From: Entrophospora sp. SA101 | Taxonomy: Eukaryota > Glomeromycota > Glomeromycetes > Entrophosporales > Entrophosporaceae | DNA: 64,000 bases | Direction: 5' to 3' | Assembly: GCA_958430865.1 (NCBI GenBank) | Contig: CAUDNR010004334.1 | Span: forward strand, 1-64,000 | Part shown: piece by piece, positions 35,650 through 47,282 of the stretch | Layout: every line of letters starts with the position of its first letter | How positions within the stretch are numbered: the first letter of the stretch is position 1 | The notes under the pieces: model-generated | What the model was told of the DNA's origin: nothing | Seen by the model: only the letters and a program-made list of their open reading frames with translations | Databases searched by the model: none | Made by a program: the position numbers and the translations under genes

Positions 35650-36470
35650 AAAAAAAAGTTTTCCGATAGTTGGTCTTTTTGATGAATCTTCATCCCAACA
35701 CTTCTGCATCGCAGGCAATGTTGGTATCAAAAATTAACTTATTATCATCAAATGGTGGGCAGCCTGCAAATATTGCCCATGTTAACATCCCACTCAACAC
35801 TATAAACACCTGTTTCTTTTGTGTTCTTTTGCCACCAAATAACTCAGGCGTAACGTATGATACACCTCCGCATAATCCTAAATCTGTAATATTACAACCA
35901 CCTCCTTGCGATAATATGAATTAAGACTTTTATATGTATATTAATTATACAATGAATGAGTTACATAAATACCCAAAGATCGTAATTCTATCTTTTAATG
36001 TTGATTTTTTTGTAAATAACTGATAATTTAGAACAATCGCATAATTCCATTATCTGGGAATTTAATAGTTAATAGCATAGCAATAACAACTGTTTAGTGT
36101 TGGTGTTTTGATTTTATAGTAATATGTTGCCTTATTTATGTTTCAAATGAAAACCACCACTTCATCAAACATGTTTTTCCTGGATCACTTGAATCATTTA
36201 ACGATTTTAATACTACACTACAAGTTCCATGATAAATATAACTTCTTATCCATCTAAACCACCTTCATTTAATTTTTAACATATCCGTTCTAAAATATAG
36301 TATGGAAAAGATGATTTTATTTAACATTATTGAATAAAATGTCCAAGTATTAAAAGGACTCTACTATAATTGTATACACTTTTCAGATTTACGCTTGTTA
36401 CATTCTTTTGATTAGCCTAATTTATAAATTGCTCCTTATGATGGCTTTTTCATTCCATTAATTATATCTG
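35650..36470 (-). pseudogene. remnant of a TKL-type protein kinase gene
   Basis: Reading the minus strand, pieces of a kinase domain appear in order but in different frames and with stops. Near 36225-36170 is VVLKSLNDSSD, the N-lobe VAIK strand. Further on, near 35905-35705, is ITDLGLCGGVSYVTPELFGG (the DFG and APE region), then GMLTWAIFAGCPPFDD, the C-lobe helix. Near 35700-35655 is MQKCWDEDSSKRPTI, the CW...RP motif. The catalytic HRD loop was not seen. It is a dead member of the large kinase families common in AM fungi (family link inferred from motif form). Confidence 0.75.
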
Positions 36471-38863
36471 AAACATATTGGTCAGGATTAAATTTGAACC
36501 AGAACGTTACATACAAAGTTCCTACTTTCTAATTTTAAAAAAAAAAACTTTTTTTCGATAGCGATACTTCTTTCCGAAAGTTATTTTTAAAAAAGAAAAA
36601 TGGATTAATAAATATAGATTTATCATATTTTTCCCTTTATATTATTATTAGGAAAAGTTTAATTAATAATCTTACCATTATACGAGTAAGATACAGGTCA
36701 TATTGAGATTATTACCATGAATTTGATAACCATTTTATTTCTCGTTTCCAATCCAAATCTCATAAATAATACATATAGTGTGGAAGTAAAGATAAACCGC
36801 TTGTAAACCAAGAATGCAAGAAGTGAAAAAAGAAAAAATCGATAATTGTCCAACGATAGGAATTTGATTCGGGTTAATTGGTTATAAGAAAACAATGTTA
36901 TTATCATCATTACTTATAACGATGATGGTAAAGATGTTTTTAATGATCAAATAGAAACATGAATTTGAAAAAAAATTATTTTGATAAATTTATTTATATC
37001 CTTGTTATAAATTAAAATTTAATAAGAATTTCGATTACGTTAGTAATTACAGTGCTTGTTCGCGCATAAATCAACGATGTTGTACAATAATTATCATCAT
37101 TGTCATCCTTAGAACATTATCATAATAATGTAATTTTTCCAAAGCCTTATTATAATGGATGAAAATCTTCGGGAAGAAAGAAAATAAAAAAGGAAATAAT
37201 CTACATAATTTAAATTATCTTTTTCATTCCTAATTTAATCGATTACACACATATTATTGTTTTTCTTTCAAACTTTTTTACCAGAAATTCGTTAAAAATG
37301 ATTACATAATTTTGAAATATTTTTGATTACCAAATCATTACGAATTATTATTATGATTATTTATGCGAGTGCGGACTTCGGTATAAAAATGGAAACACAT
37401 ATCCAGTTTGTTTATTTATTTATGTAGGTTTAAAGGAATATGGAAATAAGTAAAAAAGGAACGACTTATCTAATCATTTTGTTTTGGTTTATTTGTTTAT
37501 ACCTTGACTATTATTTTGTTCAGCCGTCGGTATTTTTATTATTTTATCAAATTTCAACCAATCATCGAATTTTCCGAATTTTCATTACTCAACCTTCCTT
37601 TTTTATCCTTTGGATTCACATTTATTAGAAAGTGGTTAAGTAATTATTTAAATTATTATATTTGTTCTTACTAACTAAAATTTCAAGGCCGACGATCTTG
37701 TATGTTGATTTCAAGTATTTACAAGGATCTTGCTATTTCATCGAAAAAGTTTTTCTGACGTAAACTTACATAATTAGTGTAATGATTGTGTAACTTATGT
37801 AAAAATTGTAAAACTTACAAGCCTGCATAAAAAATTCGTTGCGTATTATGTAAGTTTATGCAATTTCATATGGAACTTACGAGTGTAATAATTACAGCGG
37901 ATCCGTAATAATTGCGCCCGAAAAAACATTCCTTGATTGTATTTGGTAGTTGTTGATCAGTAGTAGTGGGACATGTTTACAAGATTTTTTGAAGGTAATA
38001 TTTTATTATTATTAACTACAACTATTAATTTTTTTATACTAACACCACTAATTCCAAATGAATTATCATCAAGAAAATTTTCAAACGTAACTTCAGAAGA
38101 ATTGCAAGTTTTACACTAAATTGTTTCGTAATTGTGCAATAATTCTTGCCTTCCCTTTCCTTTTACCCTTTAGACCACATACACTCATATATAATTCAAT
38201 ACCCACCTCAGTGCTATTGCACATTTGATTAATTTTCTTTTCAATCCTTTTAATCAAACATTTTACTTTAGTAGATAATAAACAACCTCGATTATTTGTA
38301 TGCTGATTCACAATAAAAATATCACTATAATCTTAAAAATTAATAATAATTATAATAAGTAAAATGGTCTTGCCTATTACTTGATGCACAAATTTCGGGT
38401 CTTTACGAACATATCTATTTTATCACAGATTCTTCAAGATACACTTAAAATTTATAGTGTCAATTAACATAATCTTTAACATAATCTTAATTTTCATTAC
38501 TACTACAGCATTGGTAAGGAAGATGTGTGATTCTGCAAATTGTATTACCAACAACTTTAAAAATTAATCAATATAATTATTAGACACACGGACATATGGG
38601 CCTGGTCAACAGAAAAGGACCGTAACGAAAGTGAACTACTATGTAAAGTAGGTATTAGTATAGTTTCTAAGTAATTAATGTTCTACATGAAGAGTTACAT
38701 AGAGAGATGGTATTAACTCAAAATTACTTTTTTCACATTATGGCCCTTGTCTATTATCCAGACCCCATATATTCATTTTTTAAAAAAATTACATTGATTC
38801 CTTTCATCTTTTGGTTACTTACGCGAAACTATTATTTTGTAATCGTAAGCATTATGTGCGTTA
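36471..38863. other. intergenic with possible mobile-element fragments, no gene recognised
   Basis: No supported gene. From 37755 to 37890 GTAAAACTTAC/GTAAGTTT motifs recur in both orientations, like the palindromic segment at 758-832. At 38111-38311 the minus strand is open for 66 codons with Lys-rich coding-like sequence (STKVKCLIKRIEKKINQM) but no recognised family. Confidence 0.4.
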
Positions 38864-38966
38864 ATAATCATAATCATAATCACAATCATAATCATAATCA
38901 TAATCATAATCATAATCATAATCATAATCATAATCATAATCATAATCATAATCATAATCATAATCA
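38864..38966. repeat. (TAATCA)n microsatellite running into an assembly gap
   Basis: About 17 TAATCA hexamers, perfect apart from the first few, end abruptly at the N run. The true length is unknown because the assembly breaks inside it. Confidence 0.9.
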
Positions 38967-38976
38967 NNNNNNNNNN
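38967..38976. other. assembly gap (10 N)
   Basis: Ten undetermined bases, a fixed-size placeholder; the true gap may be any length. Order and orientation across it rest on scaffolding only. Confidence 0.98.
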
Positions 38977-39018
38977 CATTTAATGTAATTTTTTACACAC
39001 ACACATACACACATATAT
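38977..39018. repeat. 42-bp sequence identical to the CK1 3' flank (42152-42193)
   Basis: The first 42 bases after the gap (CATTTAATGTAATTTTTTAC, then an AC-rich run) are identical to 42152-42193, which lies just downstream of the CK1 gene. The sequences diverge immediately afterwards. Confidence 0.85.
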
Positions 39019-39450
39019 TATGTATATTTAAGATCAGCTGACTTAATAAAGAGTTTATTTTATATTAAAAAACAATCAATAAATTTCTTTTTGTTTGACA
39101 AACATTAATATTATTTATTAATAAATTATATGTATATATAATTTTATTTGCCACATTTACAACAAATTCTTGTTCTTTATTATAGATTAAAATTTTTTCG
39201 CATTTTCCCAACAATATATACATTGAATACTAAATCAAGTAAACCCCCATTTGTAATACATGAAACTTAAATAGAATTTTTATAGTGCAGCAAGCTCTTT
39301 CAAGGTTAAAAAATTTAATGCACAATGATAATCTTGGGAGCGCATTTTTAAGCGCACAATAAGCCTTTCTATATTTTTTGTATATAAAGATAATTTTATT
39401 CTATATTTTAAGAATTACAGATTGAAGGGAATATGAAAAAAAATTTCTTC
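39019..39450. other. 3' flank of DIB1, no other gene
   Basis: AT-rich spacer of about 430 bp; presumed 3' untranslated region of the minus-strand DIB1 fragment. No other feature seen. Confidence 0.5.
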
Positions 39451-39750
39451 TTAGTATTTATATTTCGTTGAGTAATCTTTTGGCGATACTACTAATCCTC
39501 GACCTTTCCTTGCACCACGATACACTGTTTCTATTATATCTATAAGTTCTTGTGTATCCTCCAATGCCTAATCATATAAATTACATTTAGGTAAAACATC
39601 ATCAACCAAATCTTTTAACAAACATAATAATAATATTTATTATTTACTGACCCAATTAATCTTGTTATTATTACCAGTTCCTAAATCAATCATTATATGT
39701 TTATTTCGAAAGAAAAACATAACTGTGCACGGATCGTAAAGTTCGTACAT
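39451..39750 (-). pseudogene. DIB1: DIB1/TXNL4A (U5 snRNP 15-kDa protein), 5'-truncated
   Basis: Two exons, 39750-39652 and 39567-39451, encode the last 71 residues of a U5-15kD thioredoxin-fold protein: MYELYDPCTVMFFFRNKH, MIDLGTGNNNKINW, then LEDTQELIDIIETVYRGARK and SPKDYSTKYKY at the stop. This is almost unchanged from other eukaryotes. The exon starts after a good acceptor (CTTTAG), so coding exons for about 70 N-terminal residues should lie upstream (39751-40130 on the plus strand), but none is visible before the divergent CK1 gene. The protein is essential for the tri-snRNP, so a complete copy must exist elsewhere, or this locus is misassembled. Translation from the internal Met is unlikely to give a working protein. 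Confidence 0.85.
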
Positions 39751-39752
39751 CT

Positions 39753-40130
39753 AAAGATTGAAATTTTGAAATAATTAGTATATAAACATATTTATGTACA
39801 TATATGTATTATCTAATAATACAATATTAATATATAAAGAGAGAAAAGAGAGAAGTCAGTGTTGTTGACCTACCCAAAATTCCTTTCAATTTTTCCAGCT
39901 GGTAGAAAAAACTTTATTTAACAAGTTCATCATTACTTGGATTCATTTAGAATTTAGAATAAAAAAATTTATTTAATAAAGGTAATAATTTTTATTGATA
40001 TTTTATAGATAATAACAAATATTAAATTTAAAATTATATATTTTTAAACTATTATTTTCCAACATCATCTAACTCTTTAAAAAAAATTTTTCTATTAATA
40101 AAAGAAATAAATATATATATATTTGCAAAT
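39753..40130. other. DIB1-CK1 spacer lacking the expected DIB1 5' exons
   Basis: About 380 bp, AT-rich. On the minus strand I find no segment coding for the N-terminal DIB1 half. The CK1 promoter must be here. Confidence 0.6.
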
Positions 40131-41970
40131 ATGGCTATGGATTTAAGGGTAGGTAATAAATATCGTATAGGAAGAAAGATCGGTTCAGGTTCTTTTGGTG
40201 AAATTTATCTTGGTATGTATAGATTTAAAATGTTCGATGTTTATTGTTATTGTTATTTCAACATTTAAAGAATTTAGATTTAGTATTATTTTTTTCCACT
40301 ATAATTATCGTTATCGTCGTTACAATCATACATATCGTTTTGTTATTAATTAGGAACAAATATTATTAATGGCGAAGAAGTTGCTATAAAACTTGAATCT
40401 ACAAAGGCTAAACATCCACAATTAGAATATGAAGCAAAAGTTTATAAAACTCTTGCTGGTGGTGTGGGCATTCCATTTGTCCGCTGGTACGGTACTGAAT
40501 GCGATTATAATGCTATGGTGATTGATTTATTGGGTCCATCATTAGAGGATTTGTTCAATTTTTGTAATCGCAAATTTTCATTAAAGACTGTACTATTATT
40601 AGCCGATCAATTGGTATGTTAATTAATTATTTGCATATATACACATTTACACACATATAATTAATGTGTTTTTATTTTTAAAAATGATTTAGATTTCTCG
40701 AATTGAATATATACATTCAAAAAATTTCATTCATAGAGATATTAAGCCTGATAATTTCTTAATGGGAATTGGTAAACGTGGTAATCAAGTTAATGTGATC
40801 GATTTTGGCTTGGCCAAAAAATATCGCGATCCAAAAACACATTTACACATTCCTTATAGAGAAAATAAGAATTTAACAGGCACAGCTAGATATGCAAGTA
40901 TTAACACTCATTTAGGAGTTGGTATGTTTTAATATTTTTATTTTATTTTTAAATACGTGTTTATGCTTGAAAATATTTATTTTTTTTAAATTTCCTTAAA
41001 GAACAATCTCGTCGTGACGATCTTGAGTCACTGGGTTATGTAATGATGTATTTTTGTCGCGGATCACTTCCATGGCAAGGTCTTAAAGCCGCAACAAAAA
41101 AACAAAAATATGATCGTATTATGGAAAAGAAAATGACCACTCCCACAGAACTTCTTTGTCGCACATTCCCTAATGAATTTGCTATCTATTTGAATTATAC
41201 AAGATCTCTTAGATTTGATGATAAACCAGATTATAGCTATCTAAGAAAATTGTTCCGAGATTTGTTTGTTCGTGAAGGATTTCAATACGATTATGTATTC
41301 GATTGGACAATTTTCAAATATGTATGTATTTTACTCTAATTTTTTTAAAAAAACCGTTATAATTCAAATATTTATAGTAATCATCCAAAAAATTATTTTT
41401 TTTAAAAAAAACAATAAATAAATAATAACAATAGGAAAAAGAAGCTAACAAAGTTCATCCACCTTTACAAATGCCAGAAGATGCAAATAATGCTGGTGAA
41501 GCTGTTGATGAAGATATCAAGAATCAAAAACGTGCTGTTAATAATAGACAGGCAGTCACTGCCTCAAATTTTGCTAACGATCCTTCAACACCTCGCCGTC
41601 CAACAAATAAACCAATTTATGGAACTGGTATCAGTTCTACAAGAGCTGCTACATCTACCACACCACAACCCATTGCAAGTGGCTCATCACGGTTAACATC
41701 AGTTCCTAGGCGTAATAAAGATAGTGCTGCACCCGTTACAGATAATAATAATAGAGTTGTAACTTCAGATAGACTGTAAGTTATTTACGTATTGTATATT
41801 TATATTTAAATCTACTTTTTATGCTTTATTTTTTTTTTTAATTAATATAATAATAATTTTTTAGACTTCGTAGTCAAACTAAAAATAATCCAGCGGCAGT
41901 AAATTATTTAAGTTCGTATAAAGGTGGTAGAAAAGATGATCCAACTGGTGGAAACGGACAATGGTATTAA
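40131..41970 (+). CDS. hhp1: casein kinase I, delta/epsilon (hhp1) type (445 aa)
   Basis: Six exons: 40131-40212, 40354-40613, 40693-40921, 41002-41321, 41435-41775 and 41865-41970; all phases agree. The kinase domain has the glycine loop [11 protein letters not shown] (residue 18 on), [29 protein letters not shown] and the CK1 signature [13 protein letters not shown] (in place of the usual APE). [18 protein letters not shown] closes the domain near residue 295. The Ser/Thr/Pro/Asn-rich tail, which in this family is autoinhibitory through phosphorylation, runs to the end (GGNGQWY). Functions known for the family are in DNA-damage response, vesicle traffic and cell-cycle control. The domain is complete. 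Confidence 0.95.
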
Positions 41971-43413
41971 AAAAGTAAGCGTAAAGTAAGCATTAGGCGA
42001 TAAAAATCAAACACTTTTACGAGTAATAATAATAATAATAGTTATGGTTTGTCTTTAGATGTAGACGACACCAATCCCAATGCAGATCAACATTTAATCA
42101 AACAAAAACCACCCAACAAAAAAATTTAATAATAATAATTAATAAAAATAACATTTAATGTAATTTTTTACACACACACATACACACATATATATATATA
42201 AATATAATTATAAATATAAATACATAATATAAATTATGCTATGAACAATAATATCAATTTTCCCCTTATCTGTTTTTCTTTTTTTCTTTTTTTTTTCCAG
42301 TAGATAAATTATTTGAAGGTGTAATACATTACGTTACAATACCTTCTCCCTCTCTCTTTTTATTATTATTATTATTTTTCTCACTCCTTTCAATACTTTT
42401 TTTTTAATATGTATGTTTGTTATAACCAAAAAAAAAAGTATATTTTCATTTTATTAATATAAGCTATAGAATATTTGTTGTTTTTTATCTATGTTGGTTT
42501 TACGTGAAGTGTCTGAAAAATTATTTTTTTGCACATGTAAAATGACATCGTTGCGCACAATAAAGCTTTACTTTTATTAAAATCAAATTTTTACTTCTAA
42601 AGAATCACCATCAATGAATGATGCCATATGATAAGTTTGTTGATACAACAAATTATATTCATTCATTAATATTAATTAGAGTTTATTAAATTATTCAGAT
42701 TTTTTTTGTAGATCGTAACATTATCATTGAAGACCGACTACGTAAATAAATATATTAATAGTGTTACGGATTATCTCAGAAATCTTTTGGGAGTAGCATG
42801 TAGAAGAAGTGTTAAGTATGAGATTAATGTTAATGTAGTGATGAAACGAAAAATTGATTTAGAAGAAAAATCCTTTGACCCTACGTACGAATCTTGATGT
42901 TACATGTTGTAATTTAATCAAGAACGATTTTAAATCAAGTACTGGTTTAATTGCTTTCTTCTTTTTTTCAAATATACCTTTTTCTTTGCCTGGATATTGA
43001 TTGAATAAGTTTATTCTAAGAAAACATTCATGAAATTTTTTTATTTGAGGAAATATATAGGATAAAATGTTATACTTCTCGTACTTTTTATAAAACTATA
43101 AACTTGTGACTATTGATTGGCAATGCTAACCAAAAAAATCCTGATGATGAATATTCAGAGCTAAAAATTTCTATCGATTGAATAATAAGTGTCAAAAATT
43201 AGATAATAATTTAACAAATGTATATGAACGTTAAAATAAAAATTTCAAAAATAAATTGCAGGTTTCAATGAAAATTAGGAAAAACAAAATTTTACGTTAA
43301 TTTAATGAGGTAAATTATGAATTAACAAAAAACAACTAATTATTCAGGCAAGAATTATATCAATAGTCAATTAGTATTTAAAAAAAAATTTATCTGAAAT
43401 AAAAAACAGAATA
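41971..43413. other. CK1 3' flank and unique DNA left of the second Tigger
   Basis: About 1.4 kb without a gene. It contains a 42-bp stretch (42152-42193) also found right of the assembly gap. This is the flank of the second Tigger and differs entirely from the flank of the first (hAT exon 2), which shows that the two Tiggers stood at different sites. Confidence 0.6.
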
Positions 43414-45804
43414 CAGTTCACTCTCTCTATAACGGATCATTTGTCTGGGGAAAAAAGATCCGTTATAGAGAGAATCCGGTATAGAGAATTTTGTTGATTG
43501 TCACATGATTAAGTTAACGAATAAAAAAAAATTTATTATTATTATTATTATGATTATAAAAAAATAATTATTCAATATTAATGTTCAAAAAACTATCTAA
43601 TGTAGATTGTTTTTTTGAATTAAATTCTACTTTTTTGATTTTCTTTTTAATGGTTTTTAACAATTTCAATTCTTCATTTGTAAATTCCTTAAATTGCTGT
43701 TCAACAAATAAATTTACATTTTCAATGGCCAATAAAGCATCTTGACTTGAAACAAGAGGAATTTCTTCAATATTATCATCATCTTCTTCATCTTTTTCTT
43801 CATTAAGCCTTAGCATAGAAATTATTTCTTCATCATTTGGCAAACCCTCATAATTGTCATTGTCATTTCTTTCTACTTCATCAATGGAAAGATATTCTGT
43901 CCCAGATAAAGGATTTGCAAAATCAAGTTCATTAATTAAACTTTGTAAATCATTTTCATCATTATTTTTTGAAGAATCTAGGAATGATGTAGCATTTTGA
44001 ATTTCAATAGAATTTTCATCCACATCAGGTAAAATTGCAGTCTTTTTCCAGCAATTAATTATTGTTTGACTGGTAACATTTTCCCATGCCTTTGTAGTAT
44101 ATTTAATTGCATGCTTTATTGTAATTGGATCAGGTTCTCCACCTCTTTTTTGTATTTCATAATTTTTTAGTTTTTTTCTCAAAAAAAGTTTTTTATAATT
44201 TGCCTGTAAAATATGATATTGAAATTATGTTAAGAATTTTTTTAAAAAAGAAAATTAATATTAATATTAATAATTTATTTACCTTGAAGCTATTGATTAT
44301 ACCAGCATCGCATGGTTGTAAAAATGCAGTAGTATTTGGAGGCAAAAAATGAATTTTAACATTTGTTAAATTTGTTGTCTCATTAACAGAATGTGTGGGA
44401 GCATTGTCTAATAATAACAAAATATTTCTATTTTGTTGTTGCATATATCTGTTTAAATTGACTAAATAATCATTAAAAATGGAGACTTGCATCCATGCTT
44501 TGAGATTCCAGTAATAGTTTACTGACAATGCTTCTTTGTCAATATTTTTTAAAGCTTTAGGCGTTTTATATTTGTGTATAAATAATGGCTTCAATTTTTC
44601 TGTTCCACTAGCATTACATGTTAATAATACTGTAACTCTTTCCTTTGACTTCTTTCTTCCAGATACAGGTCCTGTTGATAATACTTTTGATGGTTCCAGT
44701 TTCCAAAATAACCCAGTCTCACCTGCATTAAAAATATCTGATAATTGATATTGATTTGTAATAGAATTCTTTAATTCTTCTCTATAAATAGGTAATTCCG
44801 AAATAGGAGTACTGGCAGCTTCACCTTGTTTTGTATACTGTTTGATATTATGTCTTTGCTTGAATTTTGTTAACCATCCTTCTGATGCTTTGAAGTCATT
44901 AATATCAAGAAGTTGGGCAAAGTGTATTGCTTTTTCTTTCAATATATCACCAGTAATGTCTAACTCTGCACCAATAGCTTTCTCTGTCCAAATAGTTGAT
45001 GCTTGATCAACTTCTTCGTATACCAAGCTTCTCCTTTTTTTCTTGGTAGCATCAGAGGATTCTGGATTAATGGAAAGCCACCTATCTTTTTCATTTAAAA
45101 TATCACTAATTGTACTTGTACTAATATCAAAAGCTGTTGCTAATTCTCTATTCGTTGGGATTGGAGTTTTTTGTTTTGCCAAACAAATATCTCTTTTTAT
45201 CAAAGCTGTTAAAGATTTTCTCTTATTTAATGACATTTTAAATAAATAATAAAACAGAATAGATAATAAATGAATCAATTTGATATGAATTAAGTTTGAT
45301 TAATGAAAAATTTAAAAATTGAATTAATACAAAAATCATGATCGATTTATATAAAAAAAATTGCTTAATTTTGCGATGTAATACAACGCCACAATGATGT
45401 GTTACATGACGTCTGATTTATAATTTATTTACACGTAAAATAATATTAACATTATTTTCTTTATTAAAATAATATTGACATTATTTTAACTTGGCAATAA
45501 CATCATCAATTTTTGATTTCTTTATTATCAATTAAGAGATTATTTGACATTTGTATAGTGATCTAATAATGACTATATGATTTAAGATCTGCATTTTAGT
45601 TTTGAAATCATGTGAATCCGGCATAGAGAGAGGGATTTATATAGAATGTTTTCGGGGTGCTGTCCGTTATACATTATATAAAATTTAACTAATAAAATCC
45701 GTTATAGAAAGAGGTTTTAAATAGTAAAAAATTGGGCCAGAATTTTTTGTCCGTTATAGAGAAAAATCCGTTATAGAAAGATCCATTATAGAGAGAGTAA
45801 ACTG
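43414..45804 (-). mobile_element. Tigger/pogo element, copy 2, 2391 bp, apparently a hybrid
   Basis: The same family, orientation and tips as copy 1, with TA on the left (43412-43413). Compared with copy 1 it has about 17 substitutions and two indels (one extra A in an A run; a 4-base loss near 45527), all in 43433-45622. After that no difference is seen to the tip at 45804 and far into the flank. So its left part has its own history and its right end is that of copy 1. This places the crossover or template switch between 45623 and 45804. Confidence 0.9.
43568..45236 (-). CDS. Tigger/pogo transposase, copy 2, catalytic Asp lost
   Basis: Same two-exon structure as copy 1 (45236-44283 and 44203-43568, 529 aa). 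Four amino-acid differences are seen. One changes the first catalytic aspartate (D172 to Gly; NAGETGLFW), from a single T/C change at the plus-strand position matching 3468. Others are Leu to Ser in the CENP-B-like domain, Lys to Arg in the acidic region and Ala to Val near the C-terminus. Loss of D172 should abolish transposition, so this copy is predicted to be inactive although its reading frame is open. Confidence 0.85.
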
Positions 45805-47277
45805 TATATATAATTTAAGTGATATTTTATTATTCATTCATTCATTTATATAATTTTTTTAATTTAGGATTTATCAGAAACCTCCAATTATTTTATTCAA
45901 TGTATAGGAGATGTTCCAACTCGTTGGAATTCCAGTTATCTTGCTTGGACAAGACTCATAAAAATCAAAGAATTTATTTCATTGTTAGCAAGTTCTATGG
46001 AATCTGAATCTGATTATGATACTTGAAAAGATGGTAAAAGGTTAAAAAAAATTCTTCTAAGCGATGAAGAGTGGGAGCTTTTGAAGGAATTAGTTAAAAT
46101 CTTAAAACCATTTGAAGAAGCAACTACATACCTTGGTGGAAGTTCTTACATTACATTCAGTATGATGTATCCATTAATACAAGAAATTAAAACACGTCTT
46201 AAAAATAACATCCAATCAAATTCCATATCTGATTTTGAGACATTTTAATTTAGAAGAATTAGATGATGTTTTTAATGATGAATTTATTGAAGAAATAGAA
46301 GATGCTGAACAAAATGATTTTAATCTAAACCAGCCAATGCACACTGAAGGTATACTGGGTTTAACTAATAGGGTTTTATATAATGCAATGAATTTTTACT
46401 GGAACTTTGAAAATAAAGAGTATATGATTGCTGTTATGTTAGACCCACGTACAAAACAATTGACTTTTATTAGAGGTAAAATCATGTTTTAAATTTTAAA
46501 TTTTATATATTAAATTAACTGATGTCTTTTTTTATAGAACAGAATATAAAAGATGATTATAAATTGAATTTACAATTGAAATATAATCAGATATCAGCTC
46601 AACAATCAACAATCACCAATATTTCATCAACAAATGTAAATCGAGATTGCACTTTAGTTGAAACTGAAACACCTACACTTTTTTCAATTTTTAATATGTC
46701 ACATCAAAATCCATTTTCAGATGAAATAAGTGAATATTTAAAAGAAAGAGAAATTGAATTTACCTGTAATCCTTTCGATTGGTGGAATTATAAAAAATCT
46801 AAGTACCCTATTCTTGCAAAACTTGCTCGTCAATACCTTTCTGTCTCAGCAACCTCAACACCAAGCGAAAGATTATTCAGTCATGCAGGGAATTTATTGA
46901 CTGCTAAAAGATCACATTTAGATTTAGAATTGTTTAAACGAATTTTGTTTTTAAAAAGAAATGCAAGTTGTGTTGAATGTATTCACCCTTTATAATAAAT
47001 ATAAATGAATTGTCATAAATTATTAGCATTACTACTCTTTTTGTAACATTTTATACTAATATTAATATTGCTGAATTATCCGTTCAAACTGCGGATGATC
47101 CGTACAATCCGCGGATGATCCGTACAATCCGAATGATCCGTTCAATTTCACGGATGATCCGGATAATCCGTTTGAATCCGACGGATGTATTTTTTGAGCA
47201 ATTAACAGATGACGGATTGATTTTTTGAGATAAATGATGGATGAACGGATGACGGATATCTGCGGATCGCATCTCTA
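45805..47277 (+). mobile_element. orphan right half of the hAT element (copy 2)
   Basis: Holds hAT exons 3 and 4, the right subterminal ATCCG repeats and the right inverted repeat tip ending at 47277. The left half is absent: DNA left of the second Tigger is unrelated. So this half was carried here with the duplication and is not an independent insertion. Confidence 0.9.
45868..46995 (+). pseudogene. 3' exons of the broken hAT transposase (copy 2)
   Basis: Exons 45868-46475 and 46538-46995 repeat those of copy 1, including the same in-frame TGA (46024-46026) and the same frameshift. There is no 5' half, so no transposase can be made. The shared defects show the hAT was dead before the duplication. 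Confidence 0.88.
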
Positions 47278-47282
47278 AACTG

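Noticed and set aside
37440..37628. 62-aa hydrophobic ORF with a TATA-like sequence about 55 bp upstream
   Set aside because: AT-rich DNA often gives Phe/Ile/Leu-rich chance frames; no motif, no intron support, no copy elsewhere in the window.
38864..38966. CRISPR-like array
   Set aside because: A perfect 6-bp microsatellite without spacers in a eukaryotic genome.
38707..38988. ORF with an Asn-His repeat running into the N gap
   Set aside because: It is the TAATCA microsatellite read in frame; the rest is not protein-like.
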